Position numbers and translations under genes: made by a program. The notes under the pieces are model-generated. The model worked only from the letters and a program-made list of their open reading frames with translations. It had not been told where the DNA came from and did not search any database. A DNA stretch of 64,000 nucleotides from Flagellimonas sp. CMM7 (GTDB lineage Bacteria; Bacteroidota; Bacteroidia; Flavobacteriales; Flavobacteriaceae), in the NCBI RefSeq assembly GCF_021390195.1, contig NZ_CP090003.1:1476001-1540000 (forward strand). Direction: 5' to 3'. Every line of letters begins with the position of its first letter. The stretch's first letter is position 1. Positions 43,931 to 53,020 of this stretch are shown here, piece by piece.

Positions 43931-44770
43931 ATGAACGAACAGGAAAACTTAAACTATGATCGTATAGCAAAAGCTATAACTCATATTCATACTAATTTTA
44001 AGGAACAGCCCAGTTTAGATGAAATTGCAGAACATGTTCATTTAAGCCCATATCATTTTCAGAGAATTTTTAAGGAATGGGCCGGGATTACCCCAAAAAA
44101 GTTTTTGCAGTATACCAGCGTTCAATATGCAAAACAAGTATTGGATCAGGGTACAACTACTCTTTTTGATGCGGCTATGGAAACTGGGTTATCTGGAACA
44201 AGCAGACTGCATGATTTATTTATCAGTATTGAAGGGATGACTCCAGGAGAATATAAAAATGATGGAGAAAATTTAAGCATTAACTATAGCTATGCCCATA
44301 GCCCCTTTGGACTGGTTGCTATAGCTTCTACACCTAAAGGATTATGTCATGTGGCATTTATTGATGATGAAGAGAAAGGTTTATATGAGCTTAAAAAACA
44401 ATTCCCAAAAGCACAATATCATCAACGTGTAGATCAAACACAGGTTAATGCCTTGATGGTCTTTGCAAATGATTGGAGTCAGATTTCTGAAATCAAGCTT
44501 CATTTAAAGGGTACAGATTTTCAATTAAAAGTCTGGGAGTCTTTACTTAGAATACCAAAAGGGCAATTGGCCACATATGGGAAAATTGCAGATGTCATAA
44601 AAAAGCCAAAGGCTTCTCGTGCCGTAGGCACCGCAATTGGCAGCAATCCCATCGCATATTTAATTCCATGCCACAGGGTCATTCAATCTTCAGGGAACTT
44701 AGGAGGTTATCGATGGGATAGTATTCGTAAAACGGCCATTATTGGGTGGGAAGCCGCACAATCACATTAA
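43931..44770 (+). CDS. Ada-like AraC regulator fused to O6-methylguanine-DNA methyltransferase
   Basis: A 279-residue protein. Residues 8-105 are an AraC helix-turn-helix pair (HLSPYHFQRIFKEWAGITPKK). The C-terminal half is a methylated-DNA-protein cysteine methyltransferase with the active-site PCHRV (Cys247), a GTAIGSNP block and LGGYRWD. The N-terminal Ada zinc domain that senses methyl-phosphotriesters is missing; a separate gene at 45507-45764 encodes that domain. A TAttTTTG -7-like element lies at 43903-43910. Confidence 0.87.
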   Translation: MNEQENLNYDRIAKAITHIHTNFKEQPSLDEIAEHVHLSPYHFQRIFKEWAGITPKKFLQYTSVQYAKQVLDQGTTTLFDAAMETGLSGTSRLHDLFISIEGMTPGEYKNDGENLSINYSYAHSPFGLVAIASTPKGLCHVAFIDDEEKGLYELKKQFPKAQYHQRVDQTQVNALMVFANDWSQISEIKLHLKGTDFQLKVWESLLRIPKGQLATYGKIADVIKKPKASRAVGTAIGSNPIAYLIPCHRVIQSSGNLGGYRWDSIRKTAIIGWEAAQSH

Positions 44771-44790
44771 ACATTTCATTCTTGAATCTT

Positions 44791-45504
44791 ATGGAAATCA
44801 AAAAAAGTGGATTGGACGGTATTATTTGGAAAAATGTACAAAACGAAATAGCACAAAAGGGATATGCTATTCTAGAAAATGTGCTGGATGATGCAGATTG
44901 CTCAGAATTAATCGATGCATTTACGAATTCCAGTCTTTATCGTAAGACTGTGGAAATGGAACGGTATCGCTTTGGATCAGGAACTTATAAATATTTTAAG
45001 TACCCACTCCCCAGTTTACTATCGCAGCATAGGGAAGATATTTATCCAAAATTAGTTCCTGTGGCAAACCAATGGATGGAAGATTTAAAAATGGATGTCA
45101 CTTTTCCAGAAAATTTAGCTGAACTCCAAAAAAAATGCGCACTAAATGGACAACATTTAGCAACCCCATTAATTTTAAAGTATGGGAAAGGAGGTTACAA
45201 TACGCTGCATCAAGATTTGTACGGAGATGTCTATTTTCCCATGCAAGCTGTTCTGTTTTTAAATGACCCAGGGACTGATTATACTGGCGGTGAATTTGTA
45301 ATGACACAACAAGTTCCGCGTGCACAATCCAAGGCAATAGTCTTACGTCCAAAAAAAGGCTCCATGCTCATTTTTACAACCAATTTCAGGCCGATGAAAG
45401 GAAAAAAAGGACATTATCGTGTTAGTATGAAACATGGGGTTAGTGAGGTAAATTCTGGAGAGCGTTACACCCTAGGCATCATCTTTCATGACGCTACCTC
45501 ATAG
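44791..45504 (+). CDS. 2OG-Fe(II) oxygenase, alkylation-cluster type
   Basis: About 237 residues from the ATG at 44791; the frame is open earlier, but that part overlaps the Ada-like gene. The 2OG-Fe(II) fold shows the iron ligands in TLHQDLYGD (His-x-Asp) and the distal His with the 2OG-binding Arg in KHGVSEVNSGERYTLGI. Relatives near Ada-like genes are thought to act like AlkB in alkylation repair, but this family is also called prolyl-hydroxylase-like. The direct function is not shown here. Confidence 0.8.
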   Translation: MEIKKSGLDGIIWKNVQNEIAQKGYAILENVLDDADCSELIDAFTNSSLYRKTVEMERYRFGSGTYKYFKYPLPSLLSQHREDIYPKLVPVANQWMEDLKMDVTFPENLAELQKKCALNGQHLATPLILKYGKGGYNTLHQDLYGDVYFPMQAVLFLNDPGTDYTGGEFVMTQQVPRAQSKAIVLRPKKGSMLIFTTNFRPMKGKKGHYRVSMKHGVSEVNSGERYTLGIIFHDATS

Positions 45505-45506
45505 CT

Positions 45507-45764
45507 ATCATTGAACATACAGCGCTAACCAAATCTGAGCTTTTTAGTTCCCTGAAACAGAAAAAAATACAATGGGCCGGCAATAGTAAGCTTAAAATTT
45601 ATGGAACCTTGCAGTGCAAATCAGGAAAACGTCTAAAGATGGAGAACCGTGTTTTCTTTAATTCTGAGAAAGAAGCTGTTCAAGAAGGTTATCGCCCCTG
45701 TGGTCATTGTATGCGGGAAGATTACATGGCCTGGAAAAACAATACACTTATCTTTGTGGTTTAA
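45507..45764 (+). CDS. Stand-alone Ada metal-binding domain protein, non-ATG start
   Basis: An 85-residue protein equal to the Ada N-terminal zinc/phosphotriester domain. It shows KLKIYGTLQCKSGKRLKMEN, then RVFF and EGYRPCGHCMREDYMAWK. The reading frame has no ATG, GTG or TTG before the conserved IIEHTALTKSELF start, which opens at ATC 45507 or ATT 45510. The codon lies 2 bases after the oxygenase stop (45502-45504), so coupled re-initiation is likely. It would act as the methyl-phosphotriester sensor or repair domain for this cluster. Confidence 0.7.
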   Translation: MIEHTALTKSELFSSLKQKKIQWAGNSKLKIYGTLQCKSGKRLKMENRVFFNSEKEAVQEGYRPCGHCMREDYMAWKNNTLIFVV

Positions 45765-45775
45765 AATCCAACAAC

Positions 45776-46372
45776 ATGGAAACATGGTTAAACCCGATTG
45801 AACTAGAAGGTGAATTGGTTAAACTGATTCCGATGGAAGCATCTCATAAACCTGATTTGTTGGCAGCAGCGGCAGATGGTAAGTTGTGGGAATTATGGTA
45901 TACTTCGGTGCCTTCTTCAGAAACCATTGATACTTATATAAGTAACGCTCTTGAAGATCGAGAAAATGGCCTTGCGCTACCTTTTGTAATTATTGATAAA
46001 AAGACAAAATCTGTTGTTGGTTCTACTAGATATTGTAGTGTAGATGCTTCAAACAGAAGGGTAGAAATCGGGTATACATGGTATGCTCAAAGCACGCAAC
46101 GTACAGGAATCAATACAGAATGCAAATATCTTTTATTAAAACATGCCTTTGAAGATAGGAGTGCAATTGCGGTAGAATTCAAAACCAACTTTCATAATTT
46201 TCCCTCCAGAAATGCCATTCTTAGACTAGGGGCCAAACAGGACGGTATTATAAGAAACCACCGAATTGATCAACAAGGAAACATTCGAGATACGGTTATA
46301 TTTTCCATTTTAGAAAATGAATGGCCCACAGTAAAAACTTCAATACATTTTAAAATGAAAAGGACTTATTAA
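45776..46372 (+). CDS. GNAT acetyltransferase, RimJ/RimL-like
   Basis: A 198-residue protein from the ATG at 45776 (METWLNPIELEGELVKLIPM), which follows the Ada-domain stop by 11 bases; an earlier frame would overlap that gene. GNAT features are the RimJ/RimL-like KLIPMEASHKPDL start, STRYCSVDASNRRVEIGYTW and NAILRLGAKQDGI. It has no visible link to alkylation repair apart from its location in the same run. A hairpin at 46358-46378 ends the transcript. Confidence 0.75.
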   Translation: METWLNPIELEGELVKLIPMEASHKPDLLAAAADGKLWELWYTSVPSSETIDTYISNALEDRENGLALPFVIIDKKTKSVVGSTRYCSVDASNRRVEIGYTWYAQSTQRTGINTECKYLLLKHAFEDRSAIAVEFKTNFHNFPSRNAILRLGAKQDGIIRNHRIDQQGNIRDTVIFSILENEWPTVKTSIHFKMKRTY

Positions 46373-46378
46373 GTCCTT
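46358..46378. terminator. Bidirectional terminator-like palindrome
   Basis: AAAGGACTTA and TAAGTCCTTT form a 21-base palindrome centred on T. The GNAT stop codon (46370-46372) lies inside it and the glycerate kinase stop (minus strand) is at its right edge. Confidence 0.6.
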
Positions 46379-47514
46379 TAAGTACTATTTACCTTAAGAA
46401 GACTGGCAAAATTATAAGTGGCTTGTTCCAGGTTTTTAAAGCTATTGTTTTGGGCATCCTCAAGATTGCCAATTTCATTTAGAATTGATATGGCATACGT
46501 AAGTCCCAATCCTTTCATTTCATCAACTGAAATATCAACAGACCCACAAAAAGCAGCAACAGGTATGTTTTTCGTACTTGCCAATTTAAGCACTCCGTCG
46601 ATAGTTTTTCCAGAAGAGGTTTGACCATCCAATTGACCCTCACCAGTAATGATCCAATCAGTCTCTGCCAGTGCGTTTTCAAAATCCGCCATTTCCATGA
46701 CTAGGTCTACTCCAGATGTCAATACTGCATTTAAAAAAACCATTGTGCCAGCACCCATGCCCCCAGCAGCTCCAGAACCTGGTATACTTTGCACATCTAC
46801 CTTAAAAGCGGACTGGATTACTTCAGCAAAATTTTTAAGCCCTTGATCTAAAAAATTCACTTCTTCTCCTGAGGCTCCTTTTTGCGGGCCATAGATATAT
46901 GCTGCCCCGTTTTTGCCATATAATGGATTATTTACATCACAAGCTACTTTAAACTTTGTTTGGGAAAGTCCTTTGAGAGCTCCTTTTTCTACAATTCTCT
47001 TTACTTTAATCAAGTTTTCCCCTGTGGGATTCAATTTGTTGCCATTACTATCTAAGAATTCATACCCTAAAGCAGTTGCCATTCCCATGCCGCCATCGTT
47101 AGTTGCACTCCCGCCTATACCAAGAATTATTTCTTTTACTCCTTTTTTCAAGCCATCTGCAATTAACTCCCCCGTGCCAAAAGATGTGGTATGCATGCAG
47201 TTCATTTCATTCTTTGCAAGTAGCTTATACCCTGATGCTTCAGACATTTCTATAAAAGCTGTTTTCTTATCATTAGAAAGTAAATATCCGGCATCTATAT
47301 TCCTAAAAAGAGGATCTTTGACTGTAATCTTGACTTCAGAAGCATTTAAATAATGCTTTACAACTTCTATAGTACCATCTCCCCCATCAGCCAATGGTTT
47401 CTTAATGATAATAGCATCAGGAAAAACCATTCTAATTCCACTTTCAACGGCTTCGCAAAACTGTTCCCCTGAAAGTGAGCCTTTATATTTATCTGGAGCT
47501 AATACAAACTTCAT
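46378..47514 (-). CDS. Glycerate 2-kinase (GarK/GlxK type)
   Basis: A 378-residue glycerate kinase type 1: APDKYKGSLSGEQFCEAVE at the start, PLADGGDGTIEVV, a GIGGSATNDGGMGMATALG loop, GAAGGMGAGTMVF and the C-terminal TGEGQLDGQTSSGKT. It phosphorylates D-glycerate at C2 (or C3, depending on subgroup), linking glyoxylate and sugar-acid metabolism to glycolysis. It stands alone. The upstream gap holds the promoter of the next, divergent gene. Confidence 0.9.
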   Translation of the reverse strand: MKFVLAPDKYKGSLSGEQFCEAVESGIRMVFPDAIIIKKPLADGGDGTIEVVKHYLNASEVKITVKDPLFRNIDAGYLLSNDKKTAFIEMSEASGYKLLAKNEMNCMHTTSFGTGELIADGLKKGVKEIILGIGGSATNDGGMGMATALGYEFLDSNGNKLNPTGENLIKVKRIVEKGALKGLSQTKFKVACDVNNPLYGKNGAAYIYGPQKGASGEEVNFLDQGLKNFAEVIQSAFKVDVQSIPGSGAAGGMGAGTMVFLNAVLTSGVDLVMEMADFENALAETDWIITGEGQLDGQTSSGKTIDGVLKLASTKNIPVAAFCGSVDISVDEMKGLGLTYAISILNEIGNLEDAQNNSFKNLEQATYNFASLLKVNST

Positions 47515-47583
47515 TTGAATAAAATTAGTATTTCTAAAGTTATTTAATGAATTATCTTTTTGTTATTAGAGAACGGCATATGT

Positions 47584-47615
47584 TTTGCACCCACCAGTAA
47601 AAGTATTTACCTTTA
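47584..47615 (+). promoter_or_regulatory. Promoter of the SIMPL gene
   Basis: TTTG (47584-47587), 20 bases, TACCTTTA (47608-47615), one mismatch (last base) from TAnnTTTG. The ATG at 47628 lies 12 bases further. Confidence 0.55.
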
Positions 47616-47627
47616 ATTAAATTTTCG

Positions 47628-48332
47628 ATGATGAAAAAAATTGTTGTTACTTTTATTCTAACCTGTGTACTAACCTCTGTAATGGGACAATCAAAAAACT
47701 TTCTGGACATACCGTATCTTGAAACATCTGCAAGAGTGGATACATTGGTAACTCCCGATAAAATCTATTTGAACATTACTATTAAAGAGAAAGATTCCAA
47801 AGGAAAAAAATCTGTTGAGGAGCAAGAAAACAAAATGGCCCAGAGTCTAAGGGCTTTAGGAATTGACCTTGACAAACAATTGGTAATTAAGGATCTTAGC
47901 AGCAACTTTAAGAAATATTTTCTACGCCAGAAAGATGTTTTAAAGAGCAAACAATATTCTCTTTTGGTGTATTCCGGAAAAAAAGCTGGAGAGGCAATGG
48001 TTGCCTTGGAAAAACTGGACATTGCCAATACATATTTGGAAAAAACCGAATATTCTAAAATGGATGAGTTGGAATTGGAACTTAAATCCAAAGCTGTAAA
48101 AAAAGCGAAAAAGAAGGCAGAGGCTTTAACGGCACCGTTAGGACAAAGCGTGGGTGCTGCTATTCATATTTTGGACACCTCCACTCCCTATTACCCAAGA
48201 TACAACCAAGCACCACGTATGCAAATGAAAGCCATGGAAATGGATATGGCAGAAGCAGAACCTTTGGATATTGATTTTGAAAAAATAAAGGTGGAGACCT
48301 CTGTAAATGTAAAGTTCAAGATTTCCGAATAG
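47628..48332 (+). CDS. SIMPL (DUF541) domain protein, secreted
   Basis: A 234-residue protein with a signal peptide (about 20 residues, ending SVMG-QS) and a SIMPL/DUF541 body (VDTLVTPDKIYLNITIKEKD, then ALEKLDIANTYLEKTEYSKM). The C-terminal region is Met-rich (MQMKAMEMDMAEAE). SIMPL proteins are periplasmic and often linked to oxidative or envelope stress, with no known reaction. It converges with the TetR gene with 1 base between stops. Confidence 0.8.
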   Translation: MMKKIVVTFILTCVLTSVMGQSKNFLDIPYLETSARVDTLVTPDKIYLNITIKEKDSKGKKSVEEQENKMAQSLRALGIDLDKQLVIKDLSSNFKKYFLRQKDVLKSKQYSLLVYSGKKAGEAMVALEKLDIANTYLEKTEYSKMDELELELKSKAVKKAKKKAEALTAPLGQSVGAAIHILDTSTPYYPRYNQAPRMQMKAMEMDMAEAEPLDIDFEKIKVETSVNVKFKISE

Positions 48333-48333
48333 T

Positions 48334-48915
48334 CTAATCGAGCACAGACAGCCCTTGTTGGACCATAAGGTTCAATTTATCGGGGTTTGAATCTACTTTT
48401 GCCAAAACCCGTAATCCGCTGAAAAGGGCAAAAAGCATTAGACCTATACTTTCAGCATTTTTTGAAGTATCAAATTCGCCACTGTTAATTCCTTTTTGAA
48501 TGTAATTGATAAAAAGGGCTTCCACATTGGCTTTGTTGTCGCTCAAAACCTGATGGATTGCTTTATCACCAGGAATAAGTTCTGTAGTAGTGTTGACCAC
48601 AAAACAGCCTTTGCGCGCTTCATCCGTAATTGCTTCGTCAATAGCATTATCAAAAAGCTTTTTAAGTCCTTCACGAACAGAGCCTTCCTTATCAAAAATC
48701 GCTTTTAGCGTATTTCCCGTGACACTTCTATATTGCTCAAAAGCTTTATTAAAGAGTTCTTCCTTACCTCCAAAAGTATCATATAGACTCGCCCTATTAA
48801 TGCCCAAATAGGATACCAAATTCTGCATTGAAGTGGCATGGAACCCTTTTTCCCAAAAGAGCTCCATTGCCTTGTTCAATATTTCCTTTTCATCAAATTG
48901 CTTTACTCTTGGCAT
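48334..48915 (-). CDS. TetR/AcrR-family repressor
   Basis: A 193-residue TetR regulator. The N-terminal helix-turn-helix is FDEKEILNKAMELFWEKGFH with TSMQNLVSYLGINRASLYDTF, the standard TetR fold, and a divergent C-terminal ligand domain follows. It lies just downstream of an SDR gene on the same strand. Its start is preceded by a 14-bp palindrome (48922-48935) that overlaps the expected transcription start, and two similar palindromes precede the SDR gene, so it likely represses both. The ligand is unknown. Confidence 0.85.
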   Translation of the reverse strand: MPRVKQFDEKEILNKAMELFWEKGFHATSMQNLVSYLGINRASLYDTFGGKEELFNKAFEQYRSVTGNTLKAIFDKEGSVREGLKKLFDNAIDEAITDEARKGCFVVNTTTELIPGDKAIHQVLSDNKANVEALFINYIQKGINSGEFDTSKNAESIGLMLFALFSGLRVLAKVDSNPDKLNLMVQQGLSVLD

Positions 48916-48921
48916 TATTCT

Positions 48922-48935
48922 GGAATAATTGTTCC
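48922..48935 (-). promoter_or_regulatory. TetR operator 1 (own promoter)
   Basis: GGAATAATTGTTCC, 7 bases upstream of the TetR ATG. It fits GGAAY-N4-RTTCC and overlaps the -7 element and predicted start of transcription. It is the same motif as the two sites before the SDR gene. Confidence 0.6.
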
Positions 48936-48966
48936 AAATTTATTGAAAAAAATTATACCTGTGCAA
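48935..48966 (-). promoter_or_regulatory. Promoter of the TetR gene
   Basis: On the minus strand, CTTG near 48966, 21 bases, then TAAATTTG (48942-48935), a full -7 with a weaker -33. It lies in the 3' end of the SDR gene and the short gap after it. Confidence 0.5.
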
Positions 48967-49702
48967 GGCCACCATCCACAGGGATTTCAGCACCTGTAAT
49001 ATAGCTACTGTCGGCAGATGCTAAAAATAAAGCGGTTGTAGCCACCTCATCTGCACTACCAAACCTTCCAAGTGATACCATAGATGGAAAACCAGATGCC
49101 ATTTCATCTATACTTTCCTGAGGCACATTATGCTTTCCATAGATTGGGGTGTCTATAGGGCCCGGCGCTATAGCATTAACTCTGATTCCTTTGGGACCAA
49201 ACTCGCTAGCCAATGTTCTGGTCAAAGAACGTAAAGCTGCCTTACTTGATGCATAAGCCGCCATCCCGGCAAATCCTTTCACATTTACAATGGACGTATT
49301 AAAAATAATACTGGCACCTTCATTTAAATCATTGTAAGCTGCTTTTACTGTAAAAAGAGGACCTCTAACATTGATGTTATGCACTTCATCAAAAATTTCT
49401 TCCGTAAGCCCATCTATAGTTTCAACTCTAAAAACACCTGCATTTAAAAAGAGTACATCAATTTTTCCGAAAGCATCTACCGTAGTTTTAATCAATTGCT
49501 CGCTATCAGTGACACTACTTGCCTCCGCTTTTACTAAAAGAAAATCACCTTCTAATTCCGATTTTAGCGCATCCAATTTTTCTTGACTTCTTCCCGTCAA
49601 TACAACTTTTGCCCCTTCTTCTAAATAGCGTTTTGCAGTTTGCAAACCCATTCCACTTGTGGCACCTGTAATTAAGGCTACTTTGTTTTCTAATTTTTTC
49701 AT
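48953..49702 (-). CDS. SDR-family oxidoreductase
   Basis: A 249-residue classical short-chain dehydrogenase: NAD(P) site ITGATSGMGLQTA (11-23), FLNAG, catalytic Ser in FNTSIV and the YASSK pair, then NAIAPGPIDTPIY and a C-terminal AEIPVDGGLAQV. It oxidises or reduces an unknown alcohol or carbonyl. Its promoter is bracketed by two TetR-type operators and it is followed by the TetR gene, so it is the likely target of that repressor. Confidence 0.9.
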   Translation of the reverse strand: MKKLENKVALITGATSGMGLQTAKRYLEEGAKVVLTGRSQEKLDALKSELEGDFLLVKAEASSVTDSEQLIKTTVDAFGKIDVLFLNAGVFRVETIDGLTEEIFDEVHNINVRGPLFTVKAAYNDLNEGASIIFNTSIVNVKGFAGMAAYASSKAALRSLTRTLASEFGPKGIRVNAIAPGPIDTPIYGKHNVPQESIDEMASGFPSMVSLGRFGSADEVATTALFLASADSSYITGAEIPVDGGLAQV

Positions 49703-49737
49703 GATAATAATTTATTTTTCGATTTTAATTATGTTTT

Positions 49738-49751
49738 GGAACGTTCATTCC
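49738..49751 (-). promoter_or_regulatory. TetR operator 2 (SDR promoter, start site)
   Basis: GGAACGTTCATTCC, matching GGAAY-N4-RTTCC. It covers the predicted transcription start (about 49751) of the SDR gene. Confidence 0.6.
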
Positions 49752-49755
49752 GATA

Positions 49756-49788
49756 CAAACATATAAATAACGGAACGATTGTTCCAAA
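49756..49788 (-). promoter_or_regulatory. Promoter of the SDR gene
   Basis: On the minus strand TTTG (49788-49785), 21 bases, TATGTTTG (49763-49756), an exact match to the Bacteroidota consensus. Operators flank it on both sides. Confidence 0.65.
49772..49785 (-). promoter_or_regulatory. TetR operator 3 (SDR promoter, -33 side)
   Basis: GGAACGATTGTTCC, a perfect GGAAC-N4-GTTCC inverted repeat, 34 bp centre to centre from operator 2 and touching the -33 element. Confidence 0.6.
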
Positions 49789-49864
49789 TAAAATTCAATC
49801 TTTACATTTTTGTTAACATTCTTGTCAGGGTTTTGTATCTTCCCAGAAGCTAAATCAAATCAAA

Positions 49865-52800
49865 ATGAAAGCATTTCAATTCTTCCTTGCCCTTCTTTTA
49901 CTTATCTCTTTTGACAGTGAAGCACAACGCAGAAAAAAGAAAATCCCCTCACCCAGCATTGTTCTTAGTGATTCCATGTACCATGGTTTAAAATGGAGAA
50001 ATATTGGTCCTTTTAGAGGTGGAAGAAGTGTAACATCCTCGGGTGTCATTGGGCAACCCATGACCTATTATATGGGCTCTACTGGAGGTGGTATTTGGAA
50101 AACCGTTGATGATGGTATTACTTGGAAAAATGTTTCAGATGGTTTTCTTAAAACAGGAACTGTAGGGGCCATTGCCGTTTCTGAAAGTAATCCAAATATT
50201 GTTTTTGCAGGTATGGGGGAACATGCAGCAAGGGGAGTAATGACCTCCATGGGAGATGGTGTCTACAAATCTACAGATGCTGGAAAAACGTGGAAACACG
50301 TGGGTCTTGATGAAACACGTCATATTTCTGATGTGATCATCCATCCTACAAACCCAGATATCGTTTTTGTAACTGCTCAAGGAGCGCAATACGGGCCTTC
50401 AAACCAAAGAGGCGTTTATCGCTCATTGAATGGAGGTGATACATGGGAAAATGTGCTTTTTGTAGATGAAAATACAGGAGCTTCCTCTTTATCAATGGAT
50501 ATGACCAACCCACTGATTCTATATGCCGCAATGTGGCAACACAGACGTTATCCATGGACAATAGAATCTGGTGGTGAAAACTCAGGATTGTACAAATCCA
50601 CAGATGGTGGCACCAATTGGAAAAAGCTTAAAGAAGGCCTCCCCAAAGCATTTGGCAAAGCCGGAATTTCAGTTTCACGCGCAAATGCAGAAAGGGTTTT
50701 TGCGGTTATTGAAGCAGAAGGAAAAAAAGGAGGTGTTTACCGAAGTGATGATGCTGGTAAAAAATGGATCCAAATTAACTCAAACAGAATAAACATAGCC
50801 AGGTCTTGGTATTATATGGAGATTTTTGCAGATCCGCAAGATGAAAATGTGGTCTACGTGTTAAATGCCCCGGTAACAAAATCAATTGATGGCGGAAAAT
50901 CCTTTACTCCGTTACCCACTCCTCATGGAGACAACCATCATCTCTGGATCAATCCAAACGATAACTCTAAAATGATCAATTCAAACGATGGGGGCGCCAA
51001 TATTTCAAACAACGGCGGTAAAAGTTGGAGTACACAACAAAATCAACCAACTTCCCAATTTTACAGGGTAATTACGGATAATCTGGTGCCGTACAATGTC
51101 TATGGAGGGCAACAGGATAATTCTGCCATTGCCATTGCCAGTAGAACCAATGATAATGGAATTGATTGGAAAGATTGGTATTCAGTTGCTGGTTGTGAAA
51201 GTGCCTTTCTTGCGTTTGACCCAGATAATCCAGAAGTGGTCTATGGAGGTTGTTATCAAGGTATTATTGAAAAATGGGTTCGCGCCTCTAGAGAAGGAAA
51301 AGCCATAAAAGAATATCCCGAATTAGGTCTGGGCAAAGTGCCAAAAGATTTTAAATTTAGATACAATTGGAACGCCCCAATCATAAGTTCTCCACATGAT
51401 AGAAACACAATTTACCATGCAGGAAATGTTGTTTTCAAGACTATGGATGGCGGTCAAAGTTGGCAAGTTGTAAGCCCTGACCTCACTAGAAACGAATTGG
51501 AGAAACAGGGCGAAGGCGGAGGTCCATATACCAATGAGGCAGCTGGGGGAGAAAACTACAATACTTTAATGTCCTTAGTTGAATCACCACACGAGCAAGG
51601 AGTACTTTACGCTGGCAGTGATGATGGTTTGGTCCATATTACAAAAGATGGCGGTGCAAATTGGCAAAATATTACTCCTCCCAATTTGCCTGAAGGTATC
51701 ATCAATAGCATTGAGGTATCCCCGCATGATTCTGCAACGGCCTACATCACTGTAATGCGATACAAATCTATGGACTTGAAACCCTACATCTTCAAGACCA
51801 GTGATTATGGCAATACCTGGACCAAAATCACAAATGGTATAACGGACAAACACACTTTTGTTAGGGTAGTTAGAGAAGACAAAAAACAGAAAGGATTGCT
51901 ATATGCAGGAACGGAAACGGGCTTATATCTTTCTCTAAATGATGGTCAAAACTGGCAGCCTTTTCAATTAAACCTTCCTGTAGTGCCCATTAATGACCTT
52001 ACAATTCAAGATAATGATTTGGTGGCCGCCACTGCTGGACGCTCATTCTGGATATTGGACGACTTAGGAGCAATACAAAACAGTTTGGACACCTCTGAAA
52101 AGCTAAAGATTTATAAACCAAAAGATACGTATCGCATCTTTGGGGGAAGTCCAGAAAAACCAGTTCCTGGCTTGGGCCAAAATCCAAAACAAGGTGTCAC
52201 CTTTGATTATTATTTACCAAAAGATTCAGATTCTTTAAATCTCAAACTTGAGATCCTTCAGAATGGGACCGTTATAAAAACGGTCAACAATACAAAACCA
52301 AAGGATTTTAAATCATGGCCAGGTGGTCCACCAAAGCCAAATGTTTTGCCTTCAAAAAAAGGACACAATCGCTTTACCTGGGATTTTAGTAAAGAACAGA
52401 TTCCATCAATAGATAAAGTTTTTGTTTTTGGCGACTATAAGGGTGCAAGTGTTGCTCCTGGTGTGTATACGCTAAGATTAAGTTTGGAGAGTGAAACAGT
52501 AGAAACTGAGGCTATTGTTTTGCCTAACCCAAAAATTGATGGTACTCCGGCAGATTATGCAGAACAACAGCAGGTATTAAATCAAATAGAAAACGCTGTG
52601 TACGCAATGCACGAAGCCGTTAACCAAATGCGCTCAGCCAAAGCACAATTAAAAAGTTATGGCAAATTGCTGAAAGAAAATGAAAATGCGAGTGAGCTGT
52701 TAAAGGTTGGTGATTCTTTAATGAAACGTATTAAAATTTGGGAAGAAAACCTTATTCAACCCCAACAAAAAACTTTCCAAGATGTTATCAATTTTCACAA

Positions 52801-53011
52801 TCAATTAAATGCTGATTTCATGCATCTTAAAGGGTTTGTGGACACTGCAGAGCCGAAAGTGACAAAAGGGGCCAAAGAACGTTTGAGGGACCTTTTAGCA
52901 CAATGGAAAACATTTGAAAACGAAAAGAATAGCATTGTAAATATAGAGATGGCCAAATACAATGAGTTGTACAGCACCCTGAAATTACCTGCAATACTAT
53001 TAGAAGATTAA
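49865..53011 (+). CDS. Secreted VPS10/sortilin-like BNR-repeat protein
   Basis: A 1048-residue protein with a signal peptide (about 20 residues, ending SEA-QR). The body is a beta-propeller built of BNR/Asp-box repeats (ST-x-GGxTW type: [27 protein letters not shown]), as in sortilin/VPS10 and glycosidase-like proteins. A C-terminal coiled-coil region starts near residue 900. Members are cell-surface or periplasmic with unknown role in Bacteroidota. Its 5' gap adjoins the TetR operators, but no plus-strand promoter is clear there. Confidence 0.82.
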   Translation: MKAFQFFLALLLLISFDSEAQRRKKKIPSPSIVLSDSMYHGLKWRNIGPFRGGRSVTSSGVIGQPMTYYMGSTGGGIWKTVDDGITWKNVSDGFLKTGTVGAIAVSESNPNIVFAGMGEHAARGVMTSMGDGVYKSTDAGKTWKHVGLDETRHISDVIIHPTNPDIVFVTAQGAQYGPSNQRGVYRSLNGGDTWENVLFVDENTGASSLSMDMTNPLILYAAMWQHRRYPWTIESGGENSGLYKSTDGGTNWKKLKEGLPKAFGKAGISVSRANAERVFAVIEAEGKKGGVYRSDDAGKKWIQINSNRINIARSWYYMEIFADPQDENVVYVLNAPVTKSIDGGKSFTPLPTPHGDNHHLWINPNDNSKMINSNDGGANISNNGGKSWSTQQNQPTSQFYRVITDNLVPYNVYGGQQDNSAIAIASRTNDNGIDWKDWYSVAGCESAFLAFDPDNPEVVYGGCYQGIIEKWVRASREGKAIKEYPELGLGKVPKDFKFRYNWNAPIISSPHDRNTIYHAGNVVFKTMDGGQSWQVVSPDLTRNELEKQGEGGGPYTNEAAGGENYNTLMSLVESPHEQGVLYAGSDDGLVHITKDGGANWQNITPPNLPEGIINSIEVSPHDSATAYITVMRYKSMDLKPYIFKTSDYGNTWTKITNGITDKHTFVRVVREDKKQKGLLYAGTETGLYLSLNDGQNWQPFQLNLPVVPINDLTIQDNDLVAATAGRSFWILDDLGAIQNSLDTSEKLKIYKPKDTYRIFGGSPEKPVPGLGQNPKQGVTFDYYLPKDSDSLNLKLEILQNGTVIKTVNNTKPKDFKSWPGGPPKPNVLPSKKGHNRFTWDFSKEQIPSIDKVFVFGDYKGASVAPGVYTLRLSLESETVETEAIVLPNPKIDGTPADYAEQQQVLNQIENAVYAMHEAVNQMRSAKAQLKSYGKLLKENENASELLKVGDSLMKRIKIWEENLIQPQQKTFQDVINFHNQLNADFMHLKGFVDTAEPKVTKGAKERLRDLLAQWKTFENEKNSIVNIEMAKYNELYSTLKLPAILLED

Positions 53012-53020
53012 GTTTAAAAA

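Noticed and set aside
49801..49864. Plus-strand promoter for the BNR protein
   Set aside because: A TTTG and a TATCTTCC are present but spacing (23) and the -7 sequence are poor.
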